From assembly GCA_020051775.1 (NCBI GenBank), contig JAGVQJ010000174.1, positions 1 through 36,133 on the forward strand: a stretch of DNA of 36,133 nt, given 5' to 3'. The position numbers and the translations under genes are program-made. Each line of letters begins with the position of its first letter. Position 1 is the stretch's first letter. The notes under the pieces were generated by a model, which was not told the origin of the DNA, searched no databases, and saw only the letters and a program-made list of their open reading frames with translations. Positions 8,661-17,050 of the stretch are shown here, one piece after another. Source of the DNA: Calditrichota bacterium. Lineage in GTDB: Bacteria; Electryoneota; B3-LCP.

Positions 8661-9458
8661 TTACTTGCGTGCCACAAACCGGCAGCGATCCATTTTGCCG
8701 GCCTTGGCCATTTCCAACATGAACATCATCTCGCCGCCCATCGCCTGGAACAGCTCCATGTTGTCGCCGATGATCTTTAAGGCATCTGAGGTCAACTGCT
8801 CAGTGAGCATGCGGAGATAAAGTTCCACATACTTGGCGAATTCCGGAAAGAGATATTCGTCCGTTTCGATTTTCAACCCAGCCTTTTTAATTAAGGCTCG
8901 ATAGCCGTCCATGCTCTCCATGTAGGGAAACTTCATGAAGTCCAAAACCCGCTTGGATTCCTCCGGCGTCATCGGTATGTGGCCTTCGATCCAGTCGGTG
9001 AAGGCTACGACTCCGCCCGGTTTGATCACGCGAGCCGCTTCCTTGATGAGTTTCTCCTTATCCACGACATAACACCAGGCGTCTTCACCCCAGACGAAGT
9101 CAAACGTATTATCCGGCCAGGGGATGGCAGTGACGTCGCCCAGCTTGAACTCGATCTTATCGGCCAGACCTTCGGCTTTAGCCCTCTCTTGGGCCTTCTG
9201 GTGCATGGTCTTCGTGCCGTCCAACCCGGCCATGTTGACGCCGTAGTACTTCACCAGAAAGCGGCAACCGGCGCCCAGGGCGCTACACAGATCCAGGCCC
9301 TTCATACCCTTCTGGATACCAGCCTTGTTGGCCAAAGTCTGGGATGAACTCATGCCGCCGACGTGGATCTGCTCGCCCATGATGAGTTCCCAGAGTACGC
9401 CTTCGGGGCCGTCGTAAACGGCATTGACGTCTTTTAAGATGATGTTGGTGTGCTGCAT
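8661..9458 (-). CDS. Class I SAM-dependent methyltransferase
   Basis: The 265 residues fit a Methyltransf_11-like Rossmann enzyme. The SAM-binding motif I is GLDLCSALGAGCRFL (about residues 53-67), the acidic residue after strand 2 is in AGLDGT, motif II-like WPDNTFDFVWGEDAW lies near 115-130, and ARVIKPGG is motif III. The GEDAW/CY pattern and the xxDK spacing resemble the sarcosine/dimethylglycine and phosphoethanolamine N-methyltransferase relatives, but the substrate cannot be read from the sequence. The start is very well supported by AAGGAGG 4 nt before the ATG. It is a single-gene unit ending at the bidirectional hairpin. No signal peptide is seen, so it is cytoplasmic. Confidence 0.8.
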   Translation of the reverse strand: MQHTNIILKDVNAVYDGPEGVLWELIMGEQIHVGGMSSSQTLANKAGIQKGMKGLDLCSALGAGCRFLVKYYGVNMAGLDGTKTMHQKAQERAKAEGLADKIEFKLGDVTAIPWPDNTFDFVWGEDAWCYVVDKEKLIKEAARVIKPGGVVAFTDWIEGHIPMTPEESKRVLDFMKFPYMESMDGYRALIKKAGLKIETDEYLFPEFAKYVELYLRMLTEQLTSDALKIIGDNMELFQAMGGEMMFMLEMAKAGKMDRCRFVARK

Positions 9459-9743
9459 GATGCCTCCTTAGGTCTTAGGGGTTAGGGATTGGGGATTAGG
9501 AGGCGCTGCGTTGGTTTGAGAATCGGAGGACAGGCAAGGAATGGAAATACCGTCGAGATCAGGGCGATCCCGACTACTTTTGGGGAAAGCTCTGACTATG
9601 GTATAGGCGACTCCTTTCCAGGTGCTGCCGAACCGGCTTCCAAGATCCGCACTCGGCGGATCATGTGCCTGTCTCAGTCGCAGCGCTCGGTGGATGTGTA
9701 ACGCATGATTGGTCTCGAATTAGTGATGGTTTATATTTGCCAC

Positions 9744-9866
9744 AATCACAGATTTCCGCAGATGATATCGTCCGAATCGCGGATTAAACGGATGATACGG
9801 ATTGAACGGATTTAAACATTGTCTGAATCACGGATTTTCGCAGATGAAGCAGATTATGCAGATTTA
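9744..9866. repeat. Degenerate GATT-rich intergenic repeat
   Basis: The 473-base gap 9459-9931 has no convincing gene. Within it, a 22-nt unit (AATCAC then GATTTnCGCAGATGA-like) occurs at 9744-9765 and 9826-9847 with two mismatches. Between and after these are shorter copies such as CGGATTAAACGGAT and GCAGATTATGCAGATTT. The rest of the gap shows nothing I can identify. Confidence 0.6.
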
Positions 9867-9931
9867 CCCACCCTAAGGGGATTACCGATGTAAATTTAAT
9901 ATAGAATCAATAAAATTTCAAGGACTTTCAG

Positions 9932-10549
9932 ATGAAAATCTACACGCGAGGAGGGGATGAAGGGCAGACTAGCCTGCTGGGGGGCGAACGGGTGCCCAAG
10001 CATCACCTTCGCGTCGAGGCGTACGGCACCTTCGACGAGCTGAACAGTTGGATTGGCTACGCTCGGGCGATAAATTCTGATCCGGAAGTGGAGACTGCTC
10101 TGGCATGGCTACAACCGCACCTGCATCTGCTCTGCAGCGATATCGCTGCTCCACACTCCCCCCCTTATCAAGGGGGGGGAGGGGGGGATCAAGATTCCAA
10201 GGCCCGAAGAAGCGAGTCGGGGGTGGATCATTCCACACGCACTCTGCGTATCCAGTCAGGCGAGGATACCACTCTGGAACGCGAGATTGACAGCATGGAG
10301 CGCGACCTGACGCCTTTGACGCATTTTATCCTACCCGGAGGCGGGTTGGTGGGAGCAGCGCTGCACCTGGCGCGCACCGTTTGCCGCCGTGGGGAACGAA
10401 AATTAATCGAACTGGCCACTACGGAAGGCAGCGTTAATCCGGAGGCGGTGAAGTTCGTCAATCGGCTGTCGGACTATCTGTTCACTCTGGCAAGGTGGGC
10501 GAATAAGCGGGATGGTTTTGAGGAGACGATTTGGGAGGGGGGAGAATAG
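9932..10549 (+). CDS. Cob(I)alamin adenosyltransferase, PduO type, with repeat-derived insert
   Basis: This enzyme transfers the adenosyl group of ATP to cob(I)alamin to form adenosylcobalamin. Family hallmarks are the N-terminal ATP loop YTRGGDEGQTSLLGGERV (residues 4-21), FDELNSWIG (34-42), FILPGG (132-137) and RTVCRRGERKL (148-158) with the Arg residues that bind ATP. The protein has 205 residues against about 180-190 for typical members. The excess is residues about 74-105, where DIAAP is followed by HSPPYQGGGGGDQ and a basic stretch before the helix RIQSGEDTTLE. That stretch is encoded by a palindromic G/C-run repeat also found outside genes here. The insert falls in a variable surface loop, so activity is likely kept. 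AAGGAC lies about 10 nt before the start. No B12 genes or B12 riboswitch are adjacent. Confidence 0.88.
   Translation: MKIYTRGGDEGQTSLLGGERVPKHHLRVEAYGTFDELNSWIGYARAINSDPEVETALAWLQPHLHLLCSDIAAPHSPPYQGGGGGDQDSKARRSESGVDHSTRTLRIQSGEDTTLEREIDSMERDLTPLTHFILPGGGLVGAALHLARTVCRRGERKLIELATTEGSVNPEAVKFVNRLSDYLFTLARWANKRDGFEETIWEGGE
10156..10180. repeat. Palindromic C7/G7 repeat inside the adenosyltransferase gene
   Basis: Arms CCCCCCCTT (10158-10166) and AAGGGGGGG (10170-10178) surround ATC, followed by a second G run and GATCAAG. It belongs with the copies at 12728-12754 and 29167-29185. In this reading frame it encodes SPPYQGG. Confidence 0.8.
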
Positions 10550-10583
10550 ATTCATATAATCTTGCCGCATTGAAAGAATTCTC

Positions 10584-10612
10584 TTGACAAGGTTGCATTT
10601 CTTTTGTATATT
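10584..10612 (+). promoter_or_regulatory. sigma70-like promoter of the second SBBP gene
   Basis: TTGACA at 10584-10589, exactly 17 nt, then TATATT at 10607-10612. The leader to the ATG at 10698 is about 78 nt. Confidence 0.8.
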
Positions 10613-10697
10613 AAAGCGCGTCCCACCATTTTGCCTTCAGAAACCACTCGGTTCGTTCTGAGTGACTCCACCCCGTTTTTTGCGAAGGAAACCTGCC

Positions 10698-12722
10698 ATG
10701 AAAAACGTCCTTTCCTGCTGTCTTGCCGCCACATTGGTTTTATTACTGGTCGCTTCGTTGAACGCCCAGGCAATTGTATCCCAGCAGTGGGCGCAGCGAA
10801 CCTTCAGCCCCGACCATGGTGATGACGCTCCCTGCGGAGTAGCCGTTGATTCCGCAGGCAATATCTATGTCGGTGGCCGGGCTTTCCGCCTCGATATTTA
10901 TGACAATTTCTCCGTCACCAAATTTACTCCCGAGGGGCAGCGCCTTTGGACTGCGTTGTATAACAGCGGCATTTATTCCTTTGACATACCCTATGATTTT
11001 ACGAGGGATGTTGCCGGTAACCTGTATCTCACCGGAATCAGCGGCCCTGATGATTATCTCACGGTAAAATTCAATGCTCAGGGTGAGTTGCAATGGGTGG
11101 CAGAATACGACAGCCCCAACCACGGCGCAGATCGTGCCATGAAAATTGTCGTGGATGAACGGGGGAATGTCTATGTTACGGGGGAGTCTGCGGGGGTTGC
11201 GCCCTACCAGGGTCAACCGGACTGCGTGACTATTAAATACAATGCCCAGGGTGTACAGGAATGGGTGGCCCGGTATGATGGCGCACCGCATGGTGCGGAG
11301 GAGGGACTTGACCTGGCCTTGGATGCCGAGGGCCAAGTATACGTCTTGTGCCAGAGCAGCCGTCAATCCGTTCCATATTACGGTTCGGATTGGGTTTTGC
11401 TTAAATATAGTCCTCATGGCGCGCTGGAACTGGACATCAGGTATTCACCTCCCTATGCCATGTATGATCCACCTTTCGGATTCGTCCTGGATGATGAAGC
11501 GAACATCTACGTGGCTTGTAACACGTATTTGGGCCTGACTATCAATAAGTACAGCTCTTTAGGAATTCATTTTTGGCAAGTGACAGATAACCTCCCTGGC
11601 GGGTTAAACTACGGAAAAATAGCGCGAGATGCAAACGGCGATCTGGTGATCACCGGTTTGGGTAGTTTTTATTCGAATGGATTCAGTTACACAACGGTTA
11701 AATACACCGCAGATGGCATTCAAGAGTGGGTAAAAATATCAAAAGCAGCCCACTGCAGACCTCTAGATTTAATGATAGACGCTGAGCGCAATATCTACCT
11801 CACAGGATACCAGAATGTCCCGGGAGAGTCCTGGTCTATTGCCAGCCACACGTTAAAATATAATCCTCAAGGGGTGATGGATTGGATTGCCCAATACCGG
11901 TACAGGCTTAACGATGGCGGATTCACGGAGGGCACAGCTTTAACTATGGACAATCAAGGCAGCGTCATAGTAGCCGGTATTTTCCAATTTGGGGGGGGTA
12001 TAACGGATAGCGACATACTCACCGTCAAATACAATCAAACAGCGGGGAATGTGACTGCCACGATGACGCCTGTGGTTTCGCCTATTTTGATACCAGCTCA
12101 AGGAGGCAGCTTCAACTACAATCTCCTTACGGTAAACAGCGTGAGCAACAACATAGAGGTGGATTATTGGTGGGAAGCCAGCTACCCGGACAGCAATTAT
12201 CCCACCCCCTTGCCGGGGACGCTGGAACTGACACTGCCACTGGATAGCACGATGGTACTTAGAACTCAGCGTGTGCCCGGCTCTGCCCCACCGGGAGATT
12301 ATCAGTACATTCTCAATGCCGGGGATTATCCCGACTTCATCTGGGCTACGGATACCATCCCCATTACTAAACTGACCACTGGTCAGGGATCATGGGTGGA
12401 CGCTTGGACTCAAGACGACAAGCCGGTTGCGCCAGAAGAGCTTTCCGCATCGTTGTCGATTCGAGCAGGTCTGATGAGCGCTTCCCCGAATCCTTTCAAT
12501 CCGACATCTACTATCAGTTATCAGCTTTCAACTAATAATCATGTTAATATAAGTGTGTTCGATGTTGCCGGAAGGCAGGTCGCAGAATTAGTGGATGATT
12601 GGATACAACCAGGATCTCATCAGGCCACTTTCGATGGGTCGGAGTTGGCTTCAGGATTGTACTTTGTGCGAATGGTAGCAGGAGACTACAACAACATTCT
12701 GAAGATAATGCTGGAGAAGTAA
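10698..12722 (+). CDS. Second secreted SBBP-repeat protein with sorting tail
   Basis: The protein has 674 residues from the ATG at 10698, which has AAGGAAA about 8 nt upstream. A longer frame from 10662 is possible, but it would place 12 charged residues before the signal peptide (MKNVLSCCLAATLVLLLVA). The repeats are like those of the gene at 6545, with cores such as TVKFNAQGELQWVAEYD, DERGNVYVTGES and TIKYNAQGVQEWVARYD. A more divergent form of the linker follows (PILIPAQGGSFNYN), then a tail beginning SPNPFNPTSTISYQL and ending KIMLEK. It is a propeller of unknown ligand and probably an older paralogue of the 6545 gene, since the tails differ in DNA. The CDS ends before a palindrome that has no T tract. 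Confidence 0.88.
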   Translation: MKNVLSCCLAATLVLLLVASLNAQAIVSQQWAQRTFSPDHGDDAPCGVAVDSAGNIYVGGRAFRLDIYDNFSVTKFTPEGQRLWTALYNSGIYSFDIPYDFTRDVAGNLYLTGISGPDDYLTVKFNAQGELQWVAEYDSPNHGADRAMKIVVDERGNVYVTGESAGVAPYQGQPDCVTIKYNAQGVQEWVARYDGAPHGAEEGLDLALDAEGQVYVLCQSSRQSVPYYGSDWVLLKYSPHGALELDIRYSPPYAMYDPPFGFVLDDEANIYVACNTYLGLTINKYSSLGIHFWQVTDNLPGGLNYGKIARDANGDLVITGLGSFYSNGFSYTTVKYTADGIQEWVKISKAAHCRPLDLMIDAERNIYLTGYQNVPGESWSIASHTLKYNPQGVMDWIAQYRYRLNDGGFTEGTALTMDNQGSVIVAGIFQFGGGITDSDILTVKYNQTAGNVTATMTPVVSPILIPAQGGSFNYNLLTVNSVSNNIEVDYWWEASYPDSNYPTPLPGTLELTLPLDSTMVLRTQRVPGSAPPGDYQYILNAGDYPDFIWATDTIPITKLTTGQGSWVDAWTQDDKPVAPEELSASLSIRAGLMSASPNPFNPTSTISYQLSTNNHVNISVFDVAGRQVAELVDDWIQPGSHQATFDGSELASGLYFVRMVAGDYNNILKIMLEK

Positions 12723-12727
12723 AATAA

Positions 12728-12754
12728 TTGATCCCCCTTACTAAGGGGGATCAA
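12728..12754. repeat. Palindromic repeat downstream of the SBBP gene
   Basis: 13-nt arms TTGATCCCCCTTA / TAAGGGGGATCAA around a single C. It is followed by AACG rather than a T run, so it is a repeat-family member first and a terminator only possibly. The rest of the gap to 12850 shows nothing identifiable. Confidence 0.75.
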
Positions 12755-12849
12755 AACGAATGCTTCAGGTCTCAGTCCTCTAAGAGTCGGGCGAGACGTG
12801 ATGCTTTTCAACATCTGTATGCCGATTTGTGTGGTTCTGAATTTTATCG

Positions 12850-14412
12850 TTACTTCTCGACTGCCTCCAACATCGCCACGATATTTAGGTTATAACCTTT
12901 GCTTGTTGACGTGATCTTCCCCGTCTTGTCCACCCAGAGAACCAGCGGATACTCGTCTTGGCTCTTCAATCCGAAGAGCTGCCCGACCTTTCCTTCCGGG
13001 TCGTTGACCCCGCCAGCGGGGTCGTCTGAGTTTTGCTGACCTTCCATCACCCACAACACTTCAGGTGCTTTCCCTTCCCGTTGATTCAACCAGCTTTGAA
13101 CCAGATCCTTGGTGCGAACGGACGGTTCGTGATTGGGTCGCAGGATCACCAGCAGCAGAGGCCCCTTGCCAATCGCCTCGCGCGAGGAGCGCACTTGGCT
13201 ATAGGCATCATTGATAACGAAAAGCGGGACGTCCGCGGCTGCCTGAGCCGTTGCTGGTCGAGTCGAAATATATGGTTTCGGCGTCAGGTTTATATTCAGA
13301 TTCGTTGATAACCCGGATTTCACTTCGACCGGCTGCATGTTCACCCAGGGGCTCCCAGAAGGATCTCGGGTGCCCGCAGTAATCCAATACTGGCCGTCAC
13401 CCAGCCGGCAATGGAATGTACCGGCAGCGTCAGCGACCGCCTCCAGTTCATCAATGGCGATAAAGGCTCCGTTGTTGAAGACATTAATAGTGAAGCCGTC
13501 GAATCCGGCAGCGGGAGCACCTGCACGAGTGAAGTGGATATTCAATTCGCCGGTTGCGGTATAGTTAAGCGTAACGTCAAGAGCTTCAAACGCCGAACGT
13601 GCTTCCGCATAAGGAACGTTGGCTTGAACTGAATCCGGCTCCCGCCAGGCGAAATCGCCGAAACACTCCGGCGCGTTGGGGTAAAGGGGTAGCCACTGCC
13701 CTTTCTCGATGATAAAGACTTCCGTCCAAGCGGCTCCGCCCGATTGTCCCAAGAAAGCAGCGACCGATACCCTCCGGCTGGGGATACCAGCCGTTTTCAA
13801 CAGAGCCGTCGTCAACGAGGCGATCTCTTTGCGAGTCCCGCGCTGAGCCGATAGCGTCTGATCCGGAGCTTGCTGACCGCCGAAAAATTCCGGCTCCATT
13901 TCACGAATAGAGACGGCCACCCATTCGTTCAGATCTCGGACGAATTTTTCGGTGGAGGTTATTCCCCGCGCGCGCTTCTTTACGATTGGCCAGAAAGCGG
14001 CTCGCCAGTCGGTGATCGGTTCCTGATCCAGGCGATAGGTCAGGAGAAATTGGCGATAGAGTGAATCTGGCGCCCGCCACTCAAAAACCTGGCGAGCCAG
14101 ATCAGCGTAAACTACATGATGAACCAGTACCTCGCGGGACATTTCAAGGCGATCTAAATGCGGCATGCGACCCAGGAGAAAGACGGCGTCATCCAGAAGC
14201 GATCCCTCCAACAGATCCAGGGCGGAGGTAAGTTGGGTGGCGGCGTCACCGGCATCGGCCAGAGCCTTCTCCAATTCCTGGATCAGTTCGGGGTGCAATC
14301 TCGCCTGGATCGAGGGCGGCACATGTGCGGCAGATTCCAATGCAGCATCAATCTCTGCCGAGGCTAAAATCGGCAGCAGCAAGAGCAATGCGATTAGCGA
14401 ATTCAGCCTCAT
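12850..14412 (-). CDS. Exported transglutaminase-like pseudoenzyme with thioredoxin-like C-terminal domain
   Basis: 520 residues. A signal peptide (MRLNSLIALLLLLPILASA) is followed by a helical region (about 25-165) and a transglutaminase-like core (about 165-260). It aligns by eye with the upstream gene product: RMPHLDRLEMSREVL versus RMPTVDLAFCSPELL, and LDQEPITDW versus VSQEPLEDF. Where the paralogue has GRCEE and NNHAWTEV, this protein has GTRKE (Arg194 for Cys) and GGAAWTEV (Ala227 for His), so the catalytic pair is gone. A beta-sandwich region follows (about 270-375). The last 140 residues (PLLLVILRPN, then QLFGLKSQDEYPLVLWVDKTGK) resemble a thioredoxin or peroxiredoxin fold without CxxC. 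The ATG at 14412 overlaps the stop of the upstream gene (ATGA) and has GAGGTG upstream. Probably a binding or structural partner rather than an enzyme. Confidence 0.75.
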   Translation of the reverse strand: MRLNSLIALLLLLPILASAEIDAALESAAHVPPSIQARLHPELIQELEKALADAGDAATQLTSALDLLEGSLLDDAVFLLGRMPHLDRLEMSREVLVHHVVYADLARQVFEWRAPDSLYRQFLLTYRLDQEPITDWRAAFWPIVKKRARGITSTEKFVRDLNEWVAVSIREMEPEFFGGQQAPDQTLSAQRGTRKEIASLTTALLKTAGIPSRRVSVAAFLGQSGGAAWTEVFIIEKGQWLPLYPNAPECFGDFAWREPDSVQANVPYAEARSAFEALDVTLNYTATGELNIHFTRAGAPAAGFDGFTINVFNNGAFIAIDELEAVADAAGTFHCRLGDGQYWITAGTRDPSGSPWVNMQPVEVKSGLSTNLNINLTPKPYISTRPATAQAAADVPLFVINDAYSQVRSSREAIGKGPLLLVILRPNHEPSVRTKDLVQSWLNQREGKAPEVLWVMEGQQNSDDPAGGVNDPEGKVGQLFGLKSQDEYPLVLWVDKTGKITSTSKGYNLNIVAMLEAVEK

Positions 14413-15566
14413 GGATCGCACCTCAGCCAGAAACCGTCCAAGGGAGTCGAAGGTCGGGTTAACTCAAGGTCTACTTTCAAGGCGTCAGGTGGGTGGTGCT
14501 CCACGATGACCAGGTTGGGTTGATTACCGGCAAAAGAAACCGCATAATCGCCCTTACCCAGATCAATAGACGCCGCACCCAGGCTGTCCGTCGTTATCTT
14601 CGCCAGGGGACGCAGTGAACCGAAATTAAAGATACTTATCACCACGTCGCGTTCAGCGACAGGATTCCCGGATTCCATCAGCGTGACATTCAACGGCGCC
14701 ACTGTTGTATAGTTGGCGGTGACATTCAGGAGGCTGTGACGCTCGCTCTTTCGATAAAGAATTTCACCACTGGCAGCCGCCCCCTGTTTTGATGCGATCA
14801 CCAGGGCGGCGCGCTTGACAGGCTCGCTGAACCATGCTTCATTTAGGCGGTCGCGCGGTTCGCAGGCGCCGGTGTACTTCCAACCGTCGGGCGTCCAGAC
14901 TTCCGTCCAGGCGTGGTTGTTGTCCTGATATGGCCACCAGGGCGTCCACGCTTCTCGAGCGGGAATGCAGAGCGCCCGGCAGGCGTCAGAGAAGAAGATC
15001 ATCATCTCTTCGCAACGGCCATAGCCCGATTTCAGCGTCTCAAAGGGGCCCTGGTCGCGCGATTGCGTGGATTGGAAGCGCACTTTGGAACCGCAATAAC
15101 GGTTGACCGCGACAGTCGCACCCTCCACCGTCGTGCAATCTTTAACCAGAGGCAGCAGTTCAGCAATGAAAAACGGGCGGAAATCTTCCAGGGGTTCCTG
15201 GGATACCCGTAAGGGCAACACGTAGTCTTGGAAAATATTCTCAGGAATGGCGGCGGCATAAGGCAGAATTCTCCGCAAAGAATCTGCGAGGATGACCGTA
15301 CGGGACAGCAGTTCCGGTGAGCAGAAGGCAAGATCCACCGTAGGCATGCGCTCAAGCAACAAGGCGACATAAGGATGCAGAGATTGCGGAGTTCGTTCAA
15401 ACGCTTCTTCAAGCTGAACGCTGTTGTTCCCGGCTTGTGACAAACGCGCAGCCAGGGACTGGTGGCTCTCTTCGGGTAGTGTATTATGCCAGAGGGGTGG
15501 TGGGCGGAGGAGGGAGCAGGAGGCGAATAAAAACGTAAATACCAGCAATAGGACTGTGCGGTGCAT
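14409..15566 (-). CDS. Transglutaminase-like lipoprotein
   Basis: 385 residues from the ATG at 15566. The longer open frame upstream overlaps the end of cysS and lacks a signal. MHRTVLLLVFTFLFASC gives a lipoprotein signal with the lipid-bearing Cys at residue 17. After a helical region, the transglutaminase core has GYGRCEEM (Cys185), NNHAWTEVW (His218) and an acidic residue in ACEPRD (Glu236 or Asp239), so a Cys-His-acid set can be proposed. The C-terminal part (about 285-380) is beta-rich with Gly-rich turns, like a carboxypeptidase-regulatory or Ig-like domain. Family members act as cysteine proteases, peptidoglycan or protein cross-link enzymes; the substrate is unknown. It lies 37 nt after cysS and overlaps the next paralogue by 4 nt, so the two are probably translated together. 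Confidence 0.78.
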   Translation of the reverse strand: MHRTVLLLVFTFLFASCSLLRPPPLWHNTLPEESHQSLAARLSQAGNNSVQLEEAFERTPQSLHPYVALLLERMPTVDLAFCSPELLSRTVILADSLRRILPYAAAIPENIFQDYVLPLRVSQEPLEDFRPFFIAELLPLVKDCTTVEGATVAVNRYCGSKVRFQSTQSRDQGPFETLKSGYGRCEEMMIFFSDACRALCIPAREAWTPWWPYQDNNHAWTEVWTPDGWKYTGACEPRDRLNEAWFSEPVKRAALVIASKQGAAASGEILYRKSERHSLLNVTANYTTVAPLNVTLMESGNPVAERDVVISIFNFGSLRPLAKITTDSLGAASIDLGKGDYAVSFAGNQPNLVIVEHHPPDALKVDLELTRPSTPLDGFWLRCDP

Positions 15567-15603
15567 AATTAACTCAAAATGATTTTTCTTCTGGCTTCTT
15601 CTC

Positions 15604-17040
15604 TTATTTCTTCTTCCACTTCGTCCCACCCGGCGTATCTTGCAGTACGATTCCCTCCGCATCCAACTGTTTGCGGATGGCATCGGAGCGCGCGAAGTCT
15701 TTTGCGGCGCGGGCGGCGTTGCGTGCGGCGATCAAGCCTTCGATGCGCGCGGCATCTATGGCGGGAGCGATGTCCGGTTCCAGTACGCCCAGCACTCGAT
15801 CCCAGGAAACCAATTTGTCGTCAATAACCTGCGCATCCGAAGTCGTAACTTCCCCGGCAGCCAACATGCGGTTGGCTTCCTTGATTAACCCAAATAGTGC
15901 TCCCAAGGCGCCGGAAATGTCCAGGTCATTCCCCAGAGCGGTGCGAAAGGATCTTTCGGACTTATCCAGCATTTCACCAACTTCGCGGCTCTGAATATCG
16001 CCGGCGGCAGCGTGCTTTTTTAATTCATTCAGTTTGGAGCGGAACTCGTCTATTCGCTCCAGAGCGCTGCGAGCGGACTCGAAGCTCTCAGCGTTGCCAG
16101 TGGAAGGATCATAGACTAAATTCAGCGGCGTCCGGTAATGAGCCGAAAGCAGGAAATAGCGCACCACCCGGGGTGAAAATCCAACTTGGGTTATATCGCG
16201 CAGGGTGTAGAAGTTGTGCAAAGACTTGGACATCTTCTCGCCATTGATTACCAGGTGCGCGCAGTGTAGCCAGGTATTGACGAACTTGCCACCGTAACCG
16301 CACACCGACTGGGCGATCTCATTCTCGTGATGGGGGAAGATGTTGTCCACGCCGCCGGTGTGAATATCAAAGTGAGACCCCAGGTATTTGTGCGACATGG
16401 CCGAGCATTCGATGTGCCATCCGGGTCGCCCTTTACCTAAGGGAGTTTCCCAGAAAACACCGCCATCCTCGGGCGTCCAGGCTTTCCAGAGGGCGAAGTC
16501 GCGCACGTCCTCTTTCTCGTACTCGTCGGAGTCTACTCTCGCTCCCGCCAGCAATCCTTCAGCCTTAACGTTGGCCAGCCGGCCATAATCCGGAAAGCTG
16601 CTGATGCGAAAATAAAGAGAGCCTTCGGATTCATACGTGTGCCCCTTCTCGATCAGTTTTTGGATCAGTTCGACCATCTCGGGAACATGATCCGTGGCGG
16701 CGGGATAGACTTCGGCGTGTTCAATGCGCAATGCATCTCGATCCTGGAAGAAGGCGTCTTTATAGGTGCGAGTGTAATCGTTCAAGGAAAGCCCCTGCGC
16801 GCGGCTTTTACGGATGGTCTTGTCATCCACATCGGTCAGGTTCATAACCTGAGTGACAGTGAAACTAAAATACTTCAGAGTGCGGCGCAATAAGTCTTCA
16901 AAGACGTAAGCGCGAAAGTTCCCGATATGGGCGAAATCATGCACAGTAGGGCCGCAAGTGTACATGGCAACCTGGCCAGGAGACTGGGACGAAAAATCCT
17001 CCCGCTGGTTCGTTAGCGTATTGTAAAATCGGAGTGTCAT
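15604..17040 (-). CDS. cysS: Cysteinyl-tRNA synthetase
   Basis: Charges tRNA-Cys with cysteine. 478 residues, near the usual length. Visible features are the N-terminal RFYNTLT, a zinc Cys29 in YTCGPTVHDFAHIGN with the HIGH-class signature at 38-41, the other zinc ligands Cys212 (WHIECSAMS), His237 and Glu241 (FPHHENE), and KMSKS at 269-273. A frame from 17079 is open, but family alignment favours the ATG at 17040 (MTLRFYNTL), and the longer form would overlap pgsA. No strong ribosome site is seen at either start, so translation may be coupled to pgsA, whose stop is only 10 nt away. Confidence 0.95.
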   Translation of the reverse strand: MTLRFYNTLTNQREDFSSQSPGQVAMYTCGPTVHDFAHIGNFRAYVFEDLLRRTLKYFSFTVTQVMNLTDVDDKTIRKSRAQGLSLNDYTRTYKDAFFQDRDALRIEHAEVYPAATDHVPEMVELIQKLIEKGHTYESEGSLYFRISSFPDYGRLANVKAEGLLAGARVDSDEYEKEDVRDFALWKAWTPEDGGVFWETPLGKGRPGWHIECSAMSHKYLGSHFDIHTGGVDNIFPHHENEIAQSVCGYGGKFVNTWLHCAHLVINGEKMSKSLHNFYTLRDITQVGFSPRVVRYFLLSAHYRTPLNLVYDPSTGNAESFESARSALERIDEFRSKLNELKKHAAAGDIQSREVGEMLDKSERSFRTALGNDLDISGALGALFGLIKEANRMLAAGEVTTSDAQVIDDKLVSWDRVLGVLEPDIAPAIDAARIEGLIAARNAARAAKDFARSDAIRKQLDAEGIVLQDTPGGTKWKKK

Positions 17041-17050
17041 CAATTTCGGG

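Noticed and set aside
9489-9701. Plus-strand open frame of 70 codons in the 9459-9931 gap
   Set aside because: No ribosome site, no domain, biased composition, and it lies among degenerate repeats.
9459-9931. Cobalamin riboswitch before the adenosyltransferase
   Set aside because: No B12 box or conserved core could be seen in this gap.
12728-12754. Terminator after the second SBBP gene
   Set aside because: The hairpin is strong, but the following bases are not T rich; it is better explained as a member of the C5/G5 palindrome family.
13033-15212. Several plus-strand frames opposite the transglutaminase genes
   Set aside because: Shadows of the minus-strand genes, which have signal peptides, a 4-nt overlap and recognisable cores.
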